Below, piece after piece: positions 28,885-38,044 of a stretch of DNA of 64,000 nt. The first letter of the stretch is position 1. Each line of letters starts with the position of its first letter. The position numbers were made by a program, and so were the translations under genes. Below the pieces are notes generated by a model, which was not told where the DNA came from, ran no database searches, and saw nothing but the letters and a program-made list of their open reading frames with translations. Origin of the DNA: Methylomonas montana (lineage in GTDB: Bacteria; Pseudomonadota; Gammaproteobacteria; Methylococcales; Methylomonadaceae); the NCBI RefSeq assembly GCF_030490285.1, contig NZ_CP129884.1:2790001-2854000 (forward strand), given 5' to 3'.

Positions 28885-30186
28885 ATGAAAATCGCCATGA
28901 AACCAGCCCCCGAGATTTTTTCGCGAATGGTTGAACTCGCTCCGTCGGCAGTTTCCTCCCGCCGTTTAAACACGCTCAAAGCCCGTCGGAAACGCTGGCT
29001 GGCGGTTCATCTTTATCTCGGCTTGAGCGTGGGATTGTTGCTGGCTGTGGTCGGTCTGACCGGCGGACTATTGGTGTTTTATCAGGAAATGCAGGAACTA
29101 TTAAACCCGGAGCTGTCCGTCGTGTCCTTACCCGCCGAAGAACAACGACATTTACGTTCTTTAGACGACATCGTCGCCGCGGCGGAAAACGCCAAACCGC
29201 CAGGTAGTCGTTTTTTTAAGGTGTATTACCCGCGTAAAGCCGAAGTTGCCTATAAATTTTTATATTTCGTCCGGGACGAAAGCCAAACCAATAACGGCGA
29301 CGGCTACTATATCTTCGTCGACCCCTATACGACTCAAGTCAAGGGCTTGCAGCTCTGGCATCCCAAAGATCGATATTGGGGCCGGCCTTTGGTCAGTTTC
29401 ATTATGCAATTACATTGGTGTTTGCTGCTGGGTAAAACCGGCGGCACTATCGTCTCGATTCTCGGTGCATTTTCCATTTTATCGGTATTGACCGGAATCA
29501 TCGTCTGGTGGCCGTTGACCGGTAAATTTAGGCAAGCCCTGACTTTCAAGCGCCATGCGGGATCAGTCAGGTTTAACTTCGATTTACATAAAACCGTCGG
29601 CTTTTATTCCGGCATCGTGTTGATACCGGTATTGTTTTCCGGTATCTACATGACGATGCCGGACCGAATAGACGTGTTGATCAAGCCTTTCTCGGCTATC
29701 ACCCGCCCAAATGCGTACAACGGCATTCCGGAAACGATTGACAGCGCCGCACCCCAAGCCGGACAACAGACGATTAGCTTGGCGCAGGTGGAAACGATAG
29801 TGCAGCAAAGCCACCCTGCCGGCCGACTGTGGATGTTGAATGCACCGAAGGACCGACTGGATGTGTTTAGGGTGATGAAACGTGACATCACTGAATTGAG
29901 CCAATTTGTCGGCTATCGGGATTTTGCTGTCGACCAATACAGCGGCGAGATTCTGAAAGTCTACGATTCCGGCACAGGCTCGAACGCCGATGTCTTTTAC
30001 GATTGGCAATGGCCCTTGCACAGTGGTCATGCCTTTGGTTGGCCGGGACGAATCTTGGTATTGCTGGCTGGCCTGGCTTGCCCGGTGCTGTATATCACCG
30101 GCGTGATTCGTTGGCTGCAAAAACGGCGTGCGTTTGCACGGAAGACAGTTCCCGAGCGCCGCTCGGGAACTGTCGGTGACGACTAG
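28885..30186 (+). CDS. PepSY-associated TM (iron-regulated) inner-membrane protein
   Basis: About 433 residues from ATG 28885; GTG 28828 also opens the frame. Four membrane helices are visible: [24 protein letters not shown] near residue 40, a pair near 190-230 ([24 protein letters not shown]) and near 260, and a last one near 400 ([17 protein letters not shown]). PepSY-type loops lie between them ([27 protein letters not shown]). Such proteins sit beside siderophore receptors and are thought to act as ferric-siderophore reductases or transport helpers. Its 3' end contains a perfect 13-bp hairpin and overlaps the convergent acnB stop. Confidence 0.88.
   Translation: MKIAMKPAPEIFSRMVELAPSAVSSRRLNTLKARRKRWLAVHLYLGLSVGLLLAVVGLTGGLLVFYQEMQELLNPELSVVSLPAEEQRHLRSLDDIVAAAENAKPPGSRFFKVYYPRKAEVAYKFLYFVRDESQTNNGDGYYIFVDPYTTQVKGLQLWHPKDRYWGRPLVSFIMQLHWCLLLGKTGGTIVSILGAFSILSVLTGIIVWWPLTGKFRQALTFKRHAGSVRFNFDLHKTVGFYSGIVLIPVLFSGIYMTMPDRIDVLIKPFSAITRPNAYNGIPETIDSAAPQAGQQTISLAQVETIVQQSHPAGRLWMLNAPKDRLDVFRVMKRDITELSQFVGYRDFAVDQYSGEILKVYDSGTGSNADVFYDWQWPLHSGHAFGWPGRILVLLAGLACPVLYITGVIRWLQKRRAFARKTVPERRSGTVGDD
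30144..30174. terminator. Perfect 13-bp hairpin in the 3' end of the PepSY gene
   Basis: GACAGTTCCCGAG (30144-30156) and CTCGGGAACTGTC (30162-30174) flank a 5-base loop, inside the last 15 codons of the PepSY protein and 9 bases before the acnB stop. There is no T-run on either side. It may serve as a shared convergent transcription barrier or RNA 3'-end stabiliser; that function is inference. Confidence 0.5.
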
Positions 30187-32741
30187 GCCACTTGCTTGGC
30201 CTTGTCCTGATAGCTATCAATTTTATCGAAGTTCAGATAGCGGTAGGTATCCGCGCTGGTTTGTTCGATGCTGGCTGCGTATTGCATATACTCGGCAACC
30301 GTCGGAATCTTGCCCAACAGAGAACACACCGCCGCCAATTCTGCCGAAGACAAATAGACATTGGCGCCATTTCCCAAACGATTGGGGAAGTTGCGGGTCG
30401 ATGTTGAAACAACGGTCGAACCTTCCGCTACCCGCGCCTGGTTGCCCATGCACAAGGAGCAACCGGGCATTTCGGTCCTGGCGCCGACTTTGCCGAAGGT
30501 GCCGTAGTAACCTTCTTCGATCAATTGGTTTTGATCCATTTTGGTCGGCGGCGCCACCCACAAACGGGTCGGCAAGGCCCCGGCTTTCTCCAGCAATTTA
30601 CCGGCGGCGCGGAAGTGGCCGATGTTGGTCATGCAGGAACCGATGAATACTTCGTCGACCTTGGTGCCTGCCACTTCCGACAAGGGTTTGATGTCGTCCG
30701 GATCGTTCGGGCACGCCAGCAAAGGCTCGGTGATTTCATTCAAATCGATTTCTATAATCTCTGCGTATTCAGCATCTTTATCCGCTTCCATCAATACCGG
30801 GTTCGCCAGCCAATCCTGCATCGACTTGATGCGGCGTTGAATGGTTCTGACATCCCCGTAACCTTCGGCGATCATCCATTTCAGCAGCGTGATGTTGGAG
30901 TTCAGATATTCGCGGATCGGCGCTTCGTTGAGTTTGATCGTACAACCGCCGGCGGAACGTTCGGCCGAAGCATCGGACAACTCGAACGCTTGCTCGACTT
31001 TCAAATCCGGCAAACCCTCGATTTCCAGAATCCGCCCGGAAAAAACGTTTTTCTTGCCCTGTTTGGCAACGGTCAGCGAGCCGCTTTTCAGAGCCGCATA
31101 CGGAATCGCGTTCACCAAATCGCGCAGGGTAATGCCGGGTTGCATTTGGCCTTTAAAGCGCACCAATACCGATTCCGGCATATCCAATGGCATCACCCCA
31201 GTCGCGGCCGCAAACGCCACCAGACCGGAACCCGCCGGAAAGGAAATACCAATCGGGAAACGGGTATGCGAGTCGCCGCCGGTACCGACGGTATCGGGCA
31301 ACAACATTCGGTTCAGCCAGGAGTGAATCACGCCATCGCCGGGACGCAGTGATACGCCGCCGCGAGTCATGATAAAGTCCGGCAAGGTGTGCTGCATTTG
31401 TACATCCACCGGTTTCGGGTAAGCGGCGGTATGACAGAAGGATTGCATCACCAGATCGGCCGAGAAACCCAAGCAAGCCAGGTCTTTCAGCTCGTCGCGG
31501 GTCATCGGTCCAGTGGTATCTTGCGAACCGACCGTGGTCATTTTCGGTTCGCAATAGCTGCCCGGCCTAACACCGGCGACGCCGCACGCTTTACCGACGA
31601 TTTTTTGCGCGAGGGTAAAACCTTTGCCGCTGTCGTGGGCCACGCCCAAACGACGGAACACAGTCGATGCCGACAAGCCCAAAAACTGCCGAGCACGGTC
31701 GGTCAAGCCGCGGCCGATGATCAACGGAATCCTGCCGCCGGCACGGACTTCGTCGAAGATCACTTCGGTTTTTAATGCAAACTCGCAGATTACTTCATCC
31801 GTACCGTGGCGTTTGACCACGCCTTGATAGGGATAAATGTCGATCACATCGCCCATCGCCATGCCGGTGACGTCGCATTCGATAGGCAATGCGCCGGAAT
31901 CTTCCATGGTATTAAAAAAGATCGGGGCAATCTTGCCGCCGATACAGACGCCGCCGCCGCGTTTGTTCGGGATGAACGGAATGTCGTTGCCCATGAACCA
32001 CAGCACCGAGTTGGTCGCCGATTTACGCGAAGAACCGGTGCCGACCACGTCGCCGACGTAGGCGACCGGGAAACCCTTGGCCTTCAGTTCGGTGATTTGC
32101 TGCTCGGCGTTGGTGATACCGTCGCGCGGCATTTTCAGCATGGCTTTGGCGTGCAACGGAATATCCGGCCGCGACCAGGCATCCGGCGCCGGCGACAGAT
32201 CGTCGGTATTGGTTTCGCCGCTGACTTTGAACACCGTCACGGTCAGTTTTTCCGGTACTTCCGGTTTAGCGGTGAACCATTCGGCATCGGCCCAGGATTG
32301 CAGTACCTGTTTGGCGTAAGCATTGCCGGCTTCGGCTTTTTCTTGCACATCATGGAAAGCATCGAATATCAGCAGGATTTGCGACAGTGCTTTGGCGGCG
32401 ATTGGCGCCAAAGTCGTATGATCGAGCAGTTCGATCAACGGCGCGACGTTGTAACCGCCAAGCATGGTACCCAGCAGTTCGGTCGCTTTTTCCGGGGTCA
32501 GCAAAGGCGAAGTTGCCTGGCCTTTAGCAACGGCGGTCAGGAAACCGGCTTTGACATAAGCCGCTTCGTCGACGCCGGCCGGAATCCGGTTTGCCAGTAA
32601 ATCCAGCAAAAAGGCATCCTCTCCCGCAGGCGGTTGTTTCAACAATTCAACCAGCGCCGCAACCTGCTCGGCATCCAGCGGTTTAGGCACCACGCCTTCG
32701 GCGGCGCGTTCGGCTACATGTTGTCGGTATTGTTCTAACAT
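30183..32741 (-). CDS. acnB: Aconitate hydratase B
   Basis: Product of 852 residues from ATG 32741 ([16 protein letters not shown]), the usual AcnB N-terminus; E. coli AcnB has 865. HEAT-like domain 5 comes first, then the swivelling domain 4 ([14 protein letters not shown]), then domains 1-3. The 4Fe-4S ligands are in [17 protein letters not shown] and in [12 protein letters not shown]. Substrate loops such as [11 protein letters not shown] are present. It isomerises citrate to isocitrate and, as apo-protein in E. coli, binds mRNA. The isocitrate dehydrogenase gene lies immediately upstream on the same strand. Confidence 0.96.
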   Translation of the reverse strand: MLEQYRQHVAERAAEGVVPKPLDAEQVAALVELLKQPPAGEDAFLLDLLANRIPAGVDEAAYVKAGFLTAVAKGQATSPLLTPEKATELLGTMLGGYNVAPLIELLDHTTLAPIAAKALSQILLIFDAFHDVQEKAEAGNAYAKQVLQSWADAEWFTAKPEVPEKLTVTVFKVSGETNTDDLSPAPDAWSRPDIPLHAKAMLKMPRDGITNAEQQITELKAKGFPVAYVGDVVGTGSSRKSATNSVLWFMGNDIPFIPNKRGGGVCIGGKIAPIFFNTMEDSGALPIECDVTGMAMGDVIDIYPYQGVVKRHGTDEVICEFALKTEVIFDEVRAGGRIPLIIGRGLTDRARQFLGLSASTVFRRLGVAHDSGKGFTLAQKIVGKACGVAGVRPGSYCEPKMTTVGSQDTTGPMTRDELKDLACLGFSADLVMQSFCHTAAYPKPVDVQMQHTLPDFIMTRGGVSLRPGDGVIHSWLNRMLLPDTVGTGGDSHTRFPIGISFPAGSGLVAFAAATGVMPLDMPESVLVRFKGQMQPGITLRDLVNAIPYAALKSGSLTVAKQGKKNVFSGRILEIEGLPDLKVEQAFELSDASAERSAGGCTIKLNEAPIREYLNSNITLLKWMIAEGYGDVRTIQRRIKSMQDWLANPVLMEADKDAEYAEIIEIDLNEITEPLLACPNDPDDIKPLSEVAGTKVDEVFIGSCMTNIGHFRAAGKLLEKAGALPTRLWVAPPTKMDQNQLIEEGYYGTFGKVGARTEMPGCSLCMGNQARVAEGSTVVSTSTRNFPNRLGNGANVYLSSAELAAVCSLLGKIPTVAEYMQYAASIEQTSADTYRYLNFDKIDSYQDKAKQVA

Positions 32742-32805
32742 ATGAGTATCCAATAATGAATGTGGATTGGCATGGTGTGAATGCTTCAGTACAAGCAAAC
32801 CTGGC

Positions 32806-33816
32806 TCAAGCCATGGCGTCCACGATCGCCTGCCCCATTTCCTGGGTGCCATATTTGCTACCCGGATTTAAATCCGGCGTTACATACACACCTTCGTTGA
32901 CGACTTTTTCGATGGCGTTTTGCATCCGGATAGCGGCTTCGTGTTCGCCCAAATGGTTCAACATCATCACGCCAGCCATCATTACCGCGGTTGGGTTGGC
33001 GATATTTTTACCGGCGATGTCCGGCGCGCTGCCATGCACCGCTTCGAACAGCGCCGCATCGCTACCGATGTTGGCACCGGGAATCAGGCCGAGGCCACCC
33101 ACCAGACCGGCGGTCAAATCGGACAGAATATCGCCGAACATATTAGTGGTTACCACCACATCGAATTGCTCCGGTTTCATCACCATATGCATGCAGGCCG
33201 CGTCGATGATTTTTTCGTCGAATTCGATATCCGGATATTTAGCCGCCACTTCGCGAGCCGCTCTCAGGAACAAGCCCTGGGTATATTTCAAGATATTGGC
33301 CTTATGGCAGACCGTGACTTTTTTACGGTCGTTGTCGATCGCATATTTGAACGCATACTCGACGATTCGTTCCGAACCCGCTTTGGTGACCACCGCCAAG
33401 CTCTCGGCGATGTCTTTCGCGGGCGTCAGATAATGTTCCAGACCGACATAAAGACCTTCGGTATTCTCCCGGACGATGACGATATCGACATCGTCGTAGC
33501 GGGTTTTCACGCCTTTCCAGCTTTTCGCCGGACGGACGTTGGCGTAGAGATCGTATTGTTTGCGCAGTTCGACGTTGATACTTCTAAAGCCTTCCCCCAC
33601 CATCGTGGTCAGCGGGCCTTTATATGCCACTCTGGTTTGAGCGATGGATTCCATGGTCGCGTCCGGCAGCGGCGTACCGGTTCTTTCATAGGCCGACATG
33701 CCGGCGTCCGCCTCATGCCAGTGAATTTTCGCGCCCGAAGCATTGACCACCGCCACTGCCGCGTCCATGATCGAAGGACCGATACCATCACCCTTAATCA
33801 ACGTGACGTTATGCAT
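32806..33816 (-). CDS. NAD-type isocitrate dehydrogenase
   Basis: Product of 336 residues. [17 protein letters not shown] is the family N-terminus. [14 protein letters not shown] is the isocitrate-binding phosphorylation-loop region seen in isocitrate rather than isopropylmalate dehydrogenases. [27 protein letters not shown] carries the metal-binding Asp residues. [17 protein letters not shown] is the cofactor loop. Size and motifs match the short NAD-dependent, mitochondrial-IDH3-like form rather than the 416-residue E. coli Icd. It lies 64 bases upstream of acnB in the same direction, so citrate to 2-oxoglutarate would be encoded as one unit. Confidence 0.88.
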   Translation of the reverse strand: MHNVTLIKGDGIGPSIMDAAVAVVNASGAKIHWHEADAGMSAYERTGTPLPDATMESIAQTRVAYKGPLTTMVGEGFRSINVELRKQYDLYANVRPAKSWKGVKTRYDDVDIVIVRENTEGLYVGLEHYLTPAKDIAESLAVVTKAGSERIVEYAFKYAIDNDRKKVTVCHKANILKYTQGLFLRAAREVAAKYPDIEFDEKIIDAACMHMVMKPEQFDVVVTTNMFGDILSDLTAGLVGGLGLIPGANIGSDAALFEAVHGSAPDIAGKNIANPTAVMMAGVMMLNHLGEHEAAIRMQNAIEKVVNEGVYVTPDLNPGSKYGTQEMGQAIVDAMA

Positions 33817-34097
33817 TCATATCTCCTGCTTTATGTTTAAAAAATGATCGGTAATCATACACAGTTTCGGCGCATTCCGCACCGGCGGCAGCGCCGGCGA
33901 TCTGGTTTCGCGCGGTGTAAAATACCCGAAGTTAATGGCATTCCCGGCTGCCAGCGCGGCCATGCCAAATGGAAACGCACAAACCATCCAGCAAAATTTA
34001 TACCGTCTCGTTTTAACGTATCGCGAAAGCAAAAAAGCGGTATGATCGGGCCCGACAACCTTTTTGTTAATCGTTTAAAAAACCGCCTCGCCCAGCC

Positions 34098-35012
34098 ATG
34101 ATCACCGTCGACAAGCTGATTTTCGAATACCCAGGTCTGCGCGCCTTGGACGATGTATCGTTCAAAATCGCCGCCGGTAGCATTACCGCGTTGGTCGGCC
34201 CTAACGGCGCCGGCAAAACCACACTGTTGCGCTGCATGGCGGCCTTGGATCAGCCGGTCAGTGGCGCGATCAATATCGGCGGCATCGACGTGTTGGAACA
34301 GCCGCGCGCCTGCCATCGCATTATCGGCTATTTATCTGATTTTTTTGGACTCTATCAACGTTTGACGGTACGGCAATGCCTACATTACGTGGCCCGCGCC
34401 CAAGGTATCGCCGAAACCGATTGCGCAGCAGCGATTGCCGATGTCAGCCGGCGTTTGCATATCCAGGATCGCCTGGAAAACAGTCCGTCCGAGCTATCGC
34501 GCGGCCTACGCCAGCGAGTGGCCATCGCCCAGGCCATCATCCACAAGCCGCCGGTGGTGTTACTCGACGAACCGGCTTCCGGTCTGGATCCGGAAGCCCG
34601 CCACGAACTGGCCGAGCTATTTTTGGACTTGCAAGCCCAAGGCATGACGCTGTTGGTGTCCTCGCACATTCTGGCCGAACTGGAAGCCTACAGCACCGAT
34701 ATGCTGGTGTTGCGCCAAGGCCGGATCGTCGAACAGGTCGCGGTAAAAGCGCCATCGCTGGTCAAACCGTTTAAATTATTACTCGCTAAACCGGTGGAAA
34801 ACCTGCTCCGGCTCCTACAATCCCTACCCGACGTTAAGGTGCTAAATAGCGACGACAAACAGCAAGCCTTATTGCAAATAGACGGCGACACCGGGCAACA
34901 ACATCAAATATTAAAAGCCCTGATGGCTATGGATTTACCGGTCTGCGAATTCGCCCCGGCCGCCAGCAATCTACAAGACGCTTATTTACAAACCATTCGC
35001 CACGCCTCATGA
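34098..35012 (+). CDS. ABC-2 type transporter ATP-binding subunit
   Basis: Product of 304 residues. Walker A is GPNGAGKTT near residue 35. The signature ELSRGLRQRVAIAQA is the modified form common in ABC-2 type ATPases. Walker B is VVLLDEPASGLDPEA, and the switch region is LVSSHILAELEAYSTDM. A C-terminal extension of about 90 residues is typical of this group. The membrane partner starts four bases before its stop (ATGA). Substrate unknown. A TATGAT hexamer at 34041-34046 is a possible -10 element. Confidence 0.9.
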   Translation: MITVDKLIFEYPGLRALDDVSFKIAAGSITALVGPNGAGKTTLLRCMAALDQPVSGAINIGGIDVLEQPRACHRIIGYLSDFFGLYQRLTVRQCLHYVARAQGIAETDCAAAIADVSRRLHIQDRLENSPSELSRGLRQRVAIAQAIIHKPPVVLLDEPASGLDPEARHELAELFLDLQAQGMTLLVSSHILAELEAYSTDMLVLRQGRIVEQVAVKAPSLVKPFKLLLAKPVENLLRLLQSLPDVKVLNSDDKQQALLQIDGDTGQQHQILKALMAMDLPVCEFAPAASNLQDAYLQTIRHAS

Positions 35013-36304
35013 ATCTAAATCCCGAATTTGAACGCCAGCTGATTTTGGAATGCTCGCAAGCCCGGCTGGTCGGCGCGCCGGCGATATTGGGCGCTGTGTT
35101 TACCTTGACTTATTTTATGGACGATTACCGGCTGGGCAACTTGACCGCGCAAGCCGCGTTGACCTTGTTCATGCTGATCACGCTGCTGTGGGGCACTCGG
35201 CAAAGCCTGGACAGCATCGTCGAGGAATACCGGGACCGCACCTGGGATACTCAACGCCTGTCAGCTCTCGGCCCGTGGCAAATGAGTTGGGGCAAACTGC
35301 TCGGTAGCACCAGCATGGTCTGGTACTGCGCCGGCATCTGCTTGCTGGTCTATGCACTAGCTACCGACCATCCGGCCGCCCTGCCCTTGCTGTTTTTTTA
35401 TGCGATAGGCACGGCATTGCTGGTGCAAAGCGCGGGCCTGCTGCTGGGCTTGCTGGCCGTACAACGCGGCCAACTAAAGACCGGCTCTATCCTGGCACTG
35501 GCTTTGGTGGGTTTTATTATCATTGCGCCGCAGTTGACGGATGTATCCAGCGTATCGAGTTATTTACCCGGCGTGGCCCAAACCCGTTTTTGGTACAGCA
35601 TGGCGGTGGACGCGCAGAATTTGCACCAATTCAGTCTGCTTGCCGCTGTATTCTGGTGCATGACAGGCAATTATCGTCTGTTGGCGCAAGACTTGGGATT
35701 GCGAAATTTGCCTTGGGCCTGGCTGGGATTTACGCTGTTTTTGATCGTCTATTTGGGCGGCTTTATTCCCAGCTCCAGTTATTCGTTCTCGTTGGCCGCC
35801 TTTGCGGTTTGCAGCGTGCTGACCTACATCGGGGTAATCGTCGAGCGCCACGAACCGATGCGCATCAAACGCTTGCTGGAATATTGGCGGCAAGCCAACT
35901 GGCAGCGGGTTGGCGAGGAATTGCCGCTGAGCGCCTTGAGTTTTACGCTAAGCCTGCCATTTGCAATCTTTCTGAGTTTCCGCGAACAGCAATTTGCCTG
36001 GCTAGATATTTCCCTGCACGCCTACCCGTTGGCCGTTGCCTTACTGGTGCTGCGCGATTGCGCCTTGTATCTGTGCTTTTGTTACGGCAAAAACCCGCAA
36101 CGCGCTTTTAGCCTCAGCTTGCTGTCTGCCGCGCTACTGTATGGCGTGCTACCCGGTCTGTTCAGTGCGATCGGCATGACCGGTATCTCGGCGTTGTTTT
36201 TTCCGCTGTGGGCCGATTCCGCATTTGGCGCCTTGATCTGCGCGGCATTGCAATGCGCATTGATTTTAAGCCTGCTTTATCAACGCTGGCGACAAAGTAT
36301 TTAA
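35009..36304 (+). CDS. ABC-2 type transporter membrane subunit
   Basis: Product of 431 residues with about 10-12 hydrophobic segments, for example FTLTYFMDD, AALTLFMLITLLWG, LPLLFFYAIGTALLV, LALALVGFIIIAPQ, LGFTLFLIVYLGG and LPFAIFLSF. The N-terminal part has the ERQLILE and QRLSALGPWQMSWGKLLGS motif region seen in ABC-2 permeases. It overlaps the ATPase gene by four bases, so the two form one transporter. The second half is more hydrophobic than usual for ABC-2 permeases. Transport direction is probably export. Confidence 0.8.
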   Translation: MNLNPEFERQLILECSQARLVGAPAILGAVFTLTYFMDDYRLGNLTAQAALTLFMLITLLWGTRQSLDSIVEEYRDRTWDTQRLSALGPWQMSWGKLLGSTSMVWYCAGICLLVYALATDHPAALPLLFFYAIGTALLVQSAGLLLGLLAVQRGQLKTGSILALALVGFIIIAPQLTDVSSVSSYLPGVAQTRFWYSMAVDAQNLHQFSLLAAVFWCMTGNYRLLAQDLGLRNLPWAWLGFTLFLIVYLGGFIPSSSYSFSLAAFAVCSVLTYIGVIVERHEPMRIKRLLEYWRQANWQRVGEELPLSALSFTLSLPFAIFLSFREQQFAWLDISLHAYPLAVALLVLRDCALYLCFCYGKNPQRAFSLSLLSAALLYGVLPGLFSAIGMTGISALFFPLWADSAFGALICAALQCALILSLLYQRWRQSI

Positions 36305-36478
36305 CACCAACCGAACCGACCTGCCTGTTAGCAAACTATTCTTGCCTAAACCAGGCAGAATGAAGAAAAACCAGAGGTATGAAGAAAATGGACTTTATAA
36401 AAATTTAAAAAATTGTGTAAGCGGTAACTTGTCAGTTGAATAAATTAATCGTTCGTAGCTCACGATGGAGACTAACAA

Positions 36479-37906
36479 ATGACTATCACTTTAGGCCCCA
36501 TCATCGGCCACACCACCGACACTTCGGCAAAAATCTGGATACGCGGCGCGAAAGGCCCCAATCACGCCAGTCGCGAGTTTTGTTATGGCGCTTTCGATTT
36601 GTACGAGGGCGCAAAGCTCGTAGCGTCGAAGTATTGCTTTTTAAAGGACTATTACGATTTTACCGGAGTAGTGAATTTCGATGGTCTAAAAGCCAATACC
36701 GCTTATCGGCTGGAATGCGGCCTGGTTTATAAACGCGATGCACAAGCGCCGGCTACCGATGTTCCTGTTCAGGGACCAGCCGTGAATAGCGCAGAAAAAG
36801 TCGGCACCACATTTAAAACCCACCGGCCCAGCAACGATACCACGCTGAATTTTGTGTTTGGTTCCTGCCGCTATTTGTATTGGGACAATTTTGTTTTGAA
36901 CGATGCTGAAAAAGGCGACAAGACCTTCCGCTCTATTTTCAATCTGCATCAACAAAATCCGCTTGATTTCTTTTTGGCGGTCGGCGATCAGGTGTACGCC
37001 GACCCATTGAACAAATTGCACGAATATTCCAACTTCGACGAATTATGCGAGATTTATCGCAAGTCGTTCAAGTTGACCAATATCCGCGAGTTGATGAGTA
37101 GCGTGCCTACTTACATGATTCTGGACGACCATGAAATTCGTAACGACTGGTCGAAAAACCAGATGCGCGACGAGAACGGCGGTTTTTTCGCGACGCGGAT
37201 GCGGGCTTACGCCTCTTACCAGCATCTGCATAACCCTGATACTCCTAACGGCCAGTTTTGGTACAGCTTCGACAAGGGGCCGTTTCCGTTTTTCGTGATG
37301 GACACCCGCACCTTGCGGATTAGCGAAGCAAGCAGCATCGAAGGTAAAACCATGCTCGGCCGTGAGCAGCTGAATGCGTTTCTGGATTGGCTGCACCAAA
37401 ACCGCCATGCTCCGGTGAAGTTTGTAGTATCCAGCGTACCTTTCTTCCCGGACCCTAAGCCTATGAAAGGCAGCGAAGACAAATGGGCTGGCTTTAACGA
37501 CGAACGCAGCATGATCCTGGAATTCATTCGCGTGGAAGGGATTAGCGACGTGGTGTTTTTGTCCGGCGACGTGCACAACTCCAGTTTTGCACGGATGCGT
37601 TGCTACCAGGACCCACAGTTTTTGTTGACCTCGTTGGTATCATCGCCATTTTATTGGCCCTACCCGCACGAAAGCCAAAGCGACTTTTACGGCGGCAAGA
37701 CGCTGGAATTCATGCAGTGGTCGGATGGTACCCGTCGGCTCCGCGACCGCGTCGAATACCGCTACGAAGGCGAAGGCTTTATCGGCGACGAGAGCTTCAC
37801 CCGAGTGTCGGTGGATATTGGCAAGGGCAAGCCTTGGTGTAGCGCGGAGATTTTTGATCGGAAGGGTCGGAAGTTTCCCGATTATCCAAATCCGTTTTTG
37901 TTTTAA
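36479..37906 (+). CDS. PhoD-like metallophosphatase without signal peptide
   Basis: Product of 475 residues. An N-terminal beta domain (about 1-115) precedes a metallophosphatase core. The metal-ligand motifs are GDQVYADP, LDDHEIRND and LSGDVHNSSF; FGSCRYL is also typical of the PhoD family. PhoD enzymes are usually Tat-exported phosphodiesterases or alkaline phosphatases, but this protein begins MTITLGPIIGHTT with no signal peptide or twin-arginine motif. It is therefore predicted cytoplasmic, as in PhoD-like subfamilies of unknown substrate. It stands alone after a 174-base AT-rich spacer. Confidence 0.85.
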   Translation: MTITLGPIIGHTTDTSAKIWIRGAKGPNHASREFCYGAFDLYEGAKLVASKYCFLKDYYDFTGVVNFDGLKANTAYRLECGLVYKRDAQAPATDVPVQGPAVNSAEKVGTTFKTHRPSNDTTLNFVFGSCRYLYWDNFVLNDAEKGDKTFRSIFNLHQQNPLDFFLAVGDQVYADPLNKLHEYSNFDELCEIYRKSFKLTNIRELMSSVPTYMILDDHEIRNDWSKNQMRDENGGFFATRMRAYASYQHLHNPDTPNGQFWYSFDKGPFPFFVMDTRTLRISEASSIEGKTMLGREQLNAFLDWLHQNRHAPVKFVVSSVPFFPDPKPMKGSEDKWAGFNDERSMILEFIRVEGISDVVFLSGDVHNSSFARMRCYQDPQFLLTSLVSSPFYWPYPHESQSDFYGGKTLEFMQWSDGTRRLRDRVEYRYEGEGFIGDESFTRVSVDIGKGKPWCSAEIFDRKGRKFPDYPNPFLF

Positions 37907-37947
37907 GGATCACCTAAAAATTTCTTCTCCCTCAGAGCAATTTGTTT

Positions 37948-37990
37948 TATATACCCTCATCCTAACCATCTCCCGGAGGGAGAAGGGACT
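37948..37990. repeat. Dispersed CCTCATCC...GGGAGAAGGG repeat element
   Basis: The stretch CCCTCATCCTAACCATCTCC followed by CGGAGGGAGAAGGGA, with inner palindrome TCTCCC (37969-37974) / GGGAGA (37978-37983), has the form of a repeat widely scattered in proteobacterial intergenic spaces. It fills most of the 138-base gap between two convergent genes and may help terminate both. Confidence 0.5.
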
Positions 37991-38044
37991 GTCGACTTTA
38001 AGACTGTCAAGATTGGTTACAGCGTCGGAGCCAAGCACGGCGGT

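Noticed and set aside
30525-32600. Long plus-strand frames antisense to acnB
   Set aside because: They follow the third-position bias of acnB, which is unmistakable on the minus strand; no motifs are seen in the antisense readings.
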